Shown piece after piece: positions 7,245-10,445 of a stretch of 10,445 nucleotides of DNA. The notes beneath the pieces are model-generated. The model was not told the DNA's origin and did no database searches. It saw only the letters and a program-made list of their open reading frames with translations. The position numbers and the translations under genes are program-made. The stretch lies in the NCBI GenBank assembly GCA_026770575.1, contig MU657199.1:332655-343099 (forward strand), in the 5' to 3' direction. Numbering within the stretch: the stretch's first letter is position 1; each line of letters starts with the position of its first letter. This DNA comes from Pelagophyceae sp. CCMP2097 (taxonomy: Eukaryota > Sar > Pelagophyceae).

Positions 7245-8774
7245 CTAGCGCCGCGCGTCGCGGGCGGTGCCGTCGAGCGCGTCGAGGAGGGCGTCAAGGA
7301 GTTTTTCCGTCGATTGGGTGGCTTGGAAAGCGTCCACCGCGGCCACGATACGCGAATCGCGGTCGAGGACTAAATCTTTCAGAGCCGCTTTCGCGTCGCA
7401 ATCGCGCGCGCCGCGGAAGAGTCGCCGCGCCGCGCCCAGCGCGACGCGGTAGTAGTCTCGACGCGAGATTTCTTCGGGCGCCGCTTCTCGGAAGAGGTGC
7501 GAAATTTCGTCGTACGACTTGCGCCGTGAAAGGCTCCTCGAGAGCGAGGCGCGCCGCAGGTTATGGTCCAGCTGCTTGCGCGGCGCCTGGATGCGGTGGG
7601 CCAAGGAGCCATCACCTCCTAAAAGTCGGAATGAGGCGGCCCTCCGGCATCACCTTTCGAGGACCTCTTCTGAGGACCGACATCCGCCTCCAGCGCGCCT
7701 CTGCTCCCTCGCGACTCTGCGGTTCTGTGTTTCCGGACGCGGGTCTTGACCGAGGACTGTCGTGAGGTCCTCTGCGTCGGGCCTTCCGATGAGGAGGTAA
7801 GAAAGTTGATCTCGCGTCATGGCCCGCGCCAGCTTCGCACGCGCTTTGTGCAGCGCCGGCGCCACGGCGCGCTCGGCGCCAAAGGCGCACCGCCGCCGGC
7901 CAGGAGTCCTTTCCGAGTCTGCGTCCGAGCCGCAGGCGGATGCCGCCTTGTCGTCGTAGCGCTCCGCTTTTAGTCGCGCGTCGCTCGCCGAGACGACGCC
8001 GCGGCGCGCGAGGTCGACCAGGGAACTGCGGCGGCTCAGGCCGCTGCGCACGCCTACGAACGACGAGGTGACGATTTGGCGAACCGTGTCAAGGTCTTGA
8101 TGCGCGTGGCTTTGCCACGAGTGTGCGTCCCGATACCCGGACGCCGGTGCGCACGGTCGGCCGTGATTTGGAACTGCAGCGCCGTCGCCGGCCGCTCGAG
8201 GCGCGCGGAGACGCGTCGCGGCGGGGCCTCGTCGCGGCCGTCCAAGTGTGCAGACAGCCTTTGAGAAATCAATCGACGCTCCAAGTCCGACCTCTGCCGG
8301 TGCAGCACGCGGCTGCAGCCCGCAGTGTGCCTACACAGCCACTCGAGAAGGCCCCGCACACCCGCCGGTTTCGGGACCCCTCCGGCGGCGGCCTTGGCCG
8401 CACCGTGTGATGCCGCGGCGGCGGAGGTCCTCGAGCGACGGCCGCGCGTCGAGGTGCTGCGAGACTTTGTCGCCGACGATGAGGCGCTCCAGCGATGTAG
8501 CGCGTTTTATACAGATGCGCCGCGGTGCGGCTGCTGCCGCGGCCATCGACGCGTCCGCCGGCGCGTCCTCCGGCGCGGTCGCCGGCGCGGTCGCCGGCGT
8601 GGCAGCCGGCGCGTCCTCCGGCGCGGTCACCGGCGCGTCCTCCGGCGTGGCAGCCGGCGCGCCGGCCGCCGCGCCCGGGGCCGCGGAGCCGGCCGCCGCG
8701 CCCGGGGCGGCGGCGGAGCCGGCGGCGGAGCCGGCGGCGGAGCCGGCGGCGGATCGGAGCATCTCGCCGAGCAT
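7245..8774 (-). CDS. RPEL-motif protein, four exons, 408 residues
   Basis: RPEL motifs in animal MRTF and Phactr proteins bind monomeric actin; the same role here is inference. Minus-strand exons are 8774-8404, 8291-8155, 8095-7751 and 7618-7245, with GT-AG introns of 112, 59 and 132 bp. Phases match at all joins and the total is 409 codons with stop. Residues about 8-80 are Ala/Pro/Gly-rich with PEDAP and GSAA repeats, probably unstructured. Motif 1, LDARPSLEDLRRRGIT (108-123), fits the RPxxxEL..GI pattern well. Motif 2, LSRRSSLVDLARRGVV (189-204), has Ser in place of Pro. Motif 3, LIGRPDAEDLTTVL (271-284), and LSRRKSYDEISHL (about 314-326) are weaker. The C-terminal part (about 335-405) is charged and helical-looking, with no known domain. 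The ATG at 8774 is the first in frame after a TGA near 8840; a second ATG follows four codons later. Coding status is likely; the RPEL name is moderately sure. Confidence 0.72.
8550..8755. repeat. GC-rich degenerate tandem repeats coding an Ala-rich tail
   Basis: Units around GCGTCCTCCGGCGC, GCGGTCGCCGGC and GTGGCAGCCGGC alternate from 8550 to about 8660, and a 12-bp unit, GAGCCGGCGGCG, repeats three times at about 8716-8751. On the minus strand they encode PEDAP/ATAP and GSAA repeats at the N-terminus of the RPEL-like protein. All six frames are open here, so most overlapping frames are shadows. Confidence 0.8.
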
Positions 8775-9359
8775 TTCCAATGCGGCGCCGCGGCGCCAAG
8801 CGGGCCTGCGGGCGAGGCCGGTCTGCGGCCTGACGCCGATTCAGACGCGTTCCTGCACCGCGTTCTTGCCGCGACGCGATCCAAATTCTCAACAGGGTCG
8901 TACGTTCCAACGGGTTGACAGCGCCGAGGTTTGAACAAAGCTTAAGCCCAAAGACCTTAGAAGAACAAAACCGAAAAAAGGGTCCTCTGCGCCACGCGCG
9001 CGCGACGATGCCGCCGGCGGTCCTCAATGCTCCGAGGGAGGCTCGCCCTCTAATGCGGCGCGACCACCACTTGTCGTCTCCTCGTGGTGCGCTTTCCTTG
9101 CGGGATGTCCGCCGCCGTCGCCAAAACTAGCCAGCGCGGGCCCACGCAGTCCCACGACAGCTGGAGCCTCGGATACAATTGTACAATTGTAGAGTTTTTG
9201 GGGCGTTCGGTTTTGTGCAAGGTCAATTTTGAGGTCATTCTTCGGGCGCCTCGCGCGCGGGCACCTTTGCCCCAGGCGCCGAGCGGTTCTCAGGGGTCCG
9301 AGTGTAGGGTCTCATCTTTGGGCGGGAACCGTCTTTACTCGACGCCGGCACGTATATGC
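8775..9359. other. Spacer upstream of the RPEL-like gene
   Basis: No gene recognised. The left part must hold the promoter of the minus-strand RPEL-like gene. It becomes A/T-richer around 8930-8990 and 9170-9235. The double palindrome at 9174-9191 is the main feature. Confidence 0.5.
9174..9191. repeat. 18-bp perfect palindrome, fused TACAATTGTA copies
   Basis: TACAATTGTACAATTGTA equals its own reverse complement and is two copies of the 10-bp palindrome sharing a TA. It lies about 400 bp upstream of the RPEL-like gene start. Confidence 0.85.
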
Positions 9360-9377
9360 CAAATGGGGGGGTGAAGT

Positions 9378-9728
9378 GTGAAATGGTCTCAACTTGGAGG
9401 GGCGCTCACGGCGCTCAGAGTGGTGCCAAAATCGCAGCTCGGAGGTATGTGTTGGGAACCACCCGTCTCTATGAGCTGGTGCCCAAAAAAAATGTGGCGG
9501 TCGGAACTTGGCGCTTTCCAAGACTTGGCCGACGTTCGTACGAGGCACGTCATGCCCATGAAAAACACGCAACCGGCCTTTAAGATCGGCGCCGATTGGT
9601 GCGCCATCTATAGGGCCGTGGAGCCGACGTCTCCAGCGAGTATCGCGGCACGAGTGGCCCTAATCGACGACTTGGAAGAGTGTCGCGGAGACGCTCCGTT
9701 GTCAGAGTGGAATATAGGGCCCCCGTAG
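9378..9728 (+). CDS. Weak candidate ORF, 116 residues
   Basis: Not recognised. The frame starts at an ATG (MKWSQLGG) and ends at TAG. Its second half, from about residue 50, has a more protein-like mix (FKIGADWCAIYRAVEP, then ARVALIDDLEECRGD). The first half is Trp/Cys-rich, with short repeated SQLGG/SELG pieces. The opposite strand is open too. There is no signal peptide, membrane segment or known motif. It may be part of a dispersed repeat or a gene fragment. Confidence 0.2.
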   Translation: MKWSQLGGALTALRVVPKSQLGGMCWEPPVSMSWCPKKMWRSELGAFQDLADVRTRHVMPMKNTQPAFKIGADWCAIYRAVEPTSPASIAARVALIDDLEECRGDAPLSEWNIGPP

Positions 9729-9800
9729 GGGGTAAGCTGGCTGAAGGGCGCCTACTCAAGGGCGTCTACTGAAGGCAGTTCTTCCGCCTTATGCGAAGTA

Positions 9801-9965
9801 GCCGCCGAAGGCGGCCCAGTTTCTTCCTGTGGCGAAGCCGCCAGAGGCGGCGCAGCCGCCAAAGGCAGCTTTTTGGATGCGCACCTGCCGTAAGAGGCGT
9901 AGCTGTATTTTGAAACTGACGTATGCGGCGCTGTCGCCGCAGGCAACGCTGCCGCCGAAGACGGC
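9801..9965. repeat. Cluster of short GC-rich imperfect palindromes
   Basis: GCCGCCGAAGGCGGC (9801-9815), GCCGCCAGAGGCGGC (9837-9851), GCCGCCAAAGGCAG (9855-9868) and GCCGCCGAAGACGGC (9951-9965) each form a 6-bp or near 6-bp stem with a 3-base loop. Spacings are multiples of three (36, 18, 96), so an origin in coding repeats is possible. Confidence 0.7.
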
Positions 9966-10337
9966 CCAGGCGCCGCAGATGGCGCAGCTACGTAGCACAG
10001 CCTTTGGACGCGTGTGATTTTCGTGATTTTATCAATCTTCAGAGCGTCGTTTCCTTAGGGCGAGCGTACCTGTTGATTGGACTCTGTGGCCAAGCGCTGG
10101 GGCCTGTCTATAGGCTCAAAAACGGTTTCTATAGCACTTTTCCATTTTTGATGTTCTATTGTACTGCTCTGCGCCGTTAGCGTATAGTTTTTGCCATTTT
10201 TCCCACAGCGTTACTGAATACTTATTGCCCCGACATTCATGCGCAAACGCACGACAGGGTTCCCGGGGAAGCGCGCGGGGACGTGCGAAGCTTTCCAATG
10301 TGCAAAACTATCCGATTCGCAAAAATCAACTGAAAAC

Positions 10338-10357
10338 CCGTTTATCGCTAAATAAAA
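10338..10357 (+). repeat. Element with TTATCGCTAAA core, copy 2
   Basis: CCGTTTATCGCTAAATAAAA resembles the minus-strand sequence at 4387-4367. It lies about 30 bp before the near-palindrome at 10389-10398, mirroring the arrangement at 4367-4418. Confidence 0.5.
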
Positions 10358-10445
10358 CCAAAACGCGCCCTTTAGCGCCTTACTGAATTACAATTGCACT
10401 GTAATGCAGTTTGTTTCAGTTGGCTCGTCCATTGGATTTTTTCGA

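Larger units (their letters stand above)
9729..10445. other. Stretch without a recognisable gene
   Basis: Bases 9795-9990 carry a cluster of GC-rich imperfect palindromes; the rest, especially 10120-10445, is A/T-richer and featureless apart from an element at 10338-10357 and the near-palindrome TACAATTGCA at 10389-10398. Short open frames here have no protein-like features. Confidence 0.5.

Noticed and set aside
8248..8934. Plus-strand frames over the Ala-rich repeat
   Set aside because: The repeat keeps all frames open; splice phases and motifs support only the minus-strand gene.
8269..9027. Minus-strand frame of 252 residues
   Set aside because: It runs through the tandem GC repeats out of frame with the RPEL-like exon and is Arg/Gly-rich; the exon frame explains the bases better.

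Overview
The window looks like nuclear DNA from a GC-rich photosynthetic stramenopile alga. A pelagophyte of the Aureococcus/Pelagomonas kind is my best inference, not a demonstrated identity. The support is direct: genes are split by short GT-AG introns (43-223 bp); there is a chlorophyll a/c-type light-harvesting protein whose presequence starts like a signal peptide and ends in an Ala-Ala-Ala-Phe site, the usual address for four-membrane plastids; and there are MYND/Sel1, RPEL-like and WD40 proteins of the sort abundant in such genomes. There are no bacterial operons, CRISPR arrays or rRNA genes, and I could not recognise a tRNA.

Layout. 1-1176: no convincing gene, AT-richer stretches, one weak ORF (762-1079). 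1177-3216, minus strand: a diacylglycerol kinase rebuilt from six exons, with one unexplained frame jump. 3217-3744: no firm gene. 3745-4111, minus: a decayed or partial WD40 gene with a frameshift. 4112-4662: AT-rich spacer with a hairpin and two copies of a palindrome. 4663-5771, minus: a complete six-exon light-harvesting gene encoding 262 residues. 5772-6044: a 273-bp spacer that must hold the promoters of two divergent genes. 6045-7107, plus: a MYND zinc finger + RING-like + four-Sel1-repeat protein interrupted by a single frameshift. 7108-7244: short convergent spacer. 7245-8774, minus: a four-exon gene for a 408-residue protein with RPEL-like (actin-binding type) motifs and an Ala/Pro-rich N-terminus. 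8775-10445: no convincing gene, with palindromes, GC-rich hairpin-like repeats and an AT-rich end.

The genes do not form a pathway. They are independent eukaryotic units: plastid light capture (LHC), lipid second-messenger signalling (DGK), probable actin-linked regulation (RPEL-like), and protein-interaction adaptors (MYND/Sel1, WD40). The most notable pattern is that three of the five genes carry a frame disruption next to a short direct repeat or simple repeat: a 22-bp duplication in the DGK, an apparent 17-bp loss in the WD40 gene, and an apparent 2-nt loss in the RING-like domain. These may be decaying gene copies, real slippage events or assembly errors; reads or RNA would decide. I see no convincing new multi-gene system.
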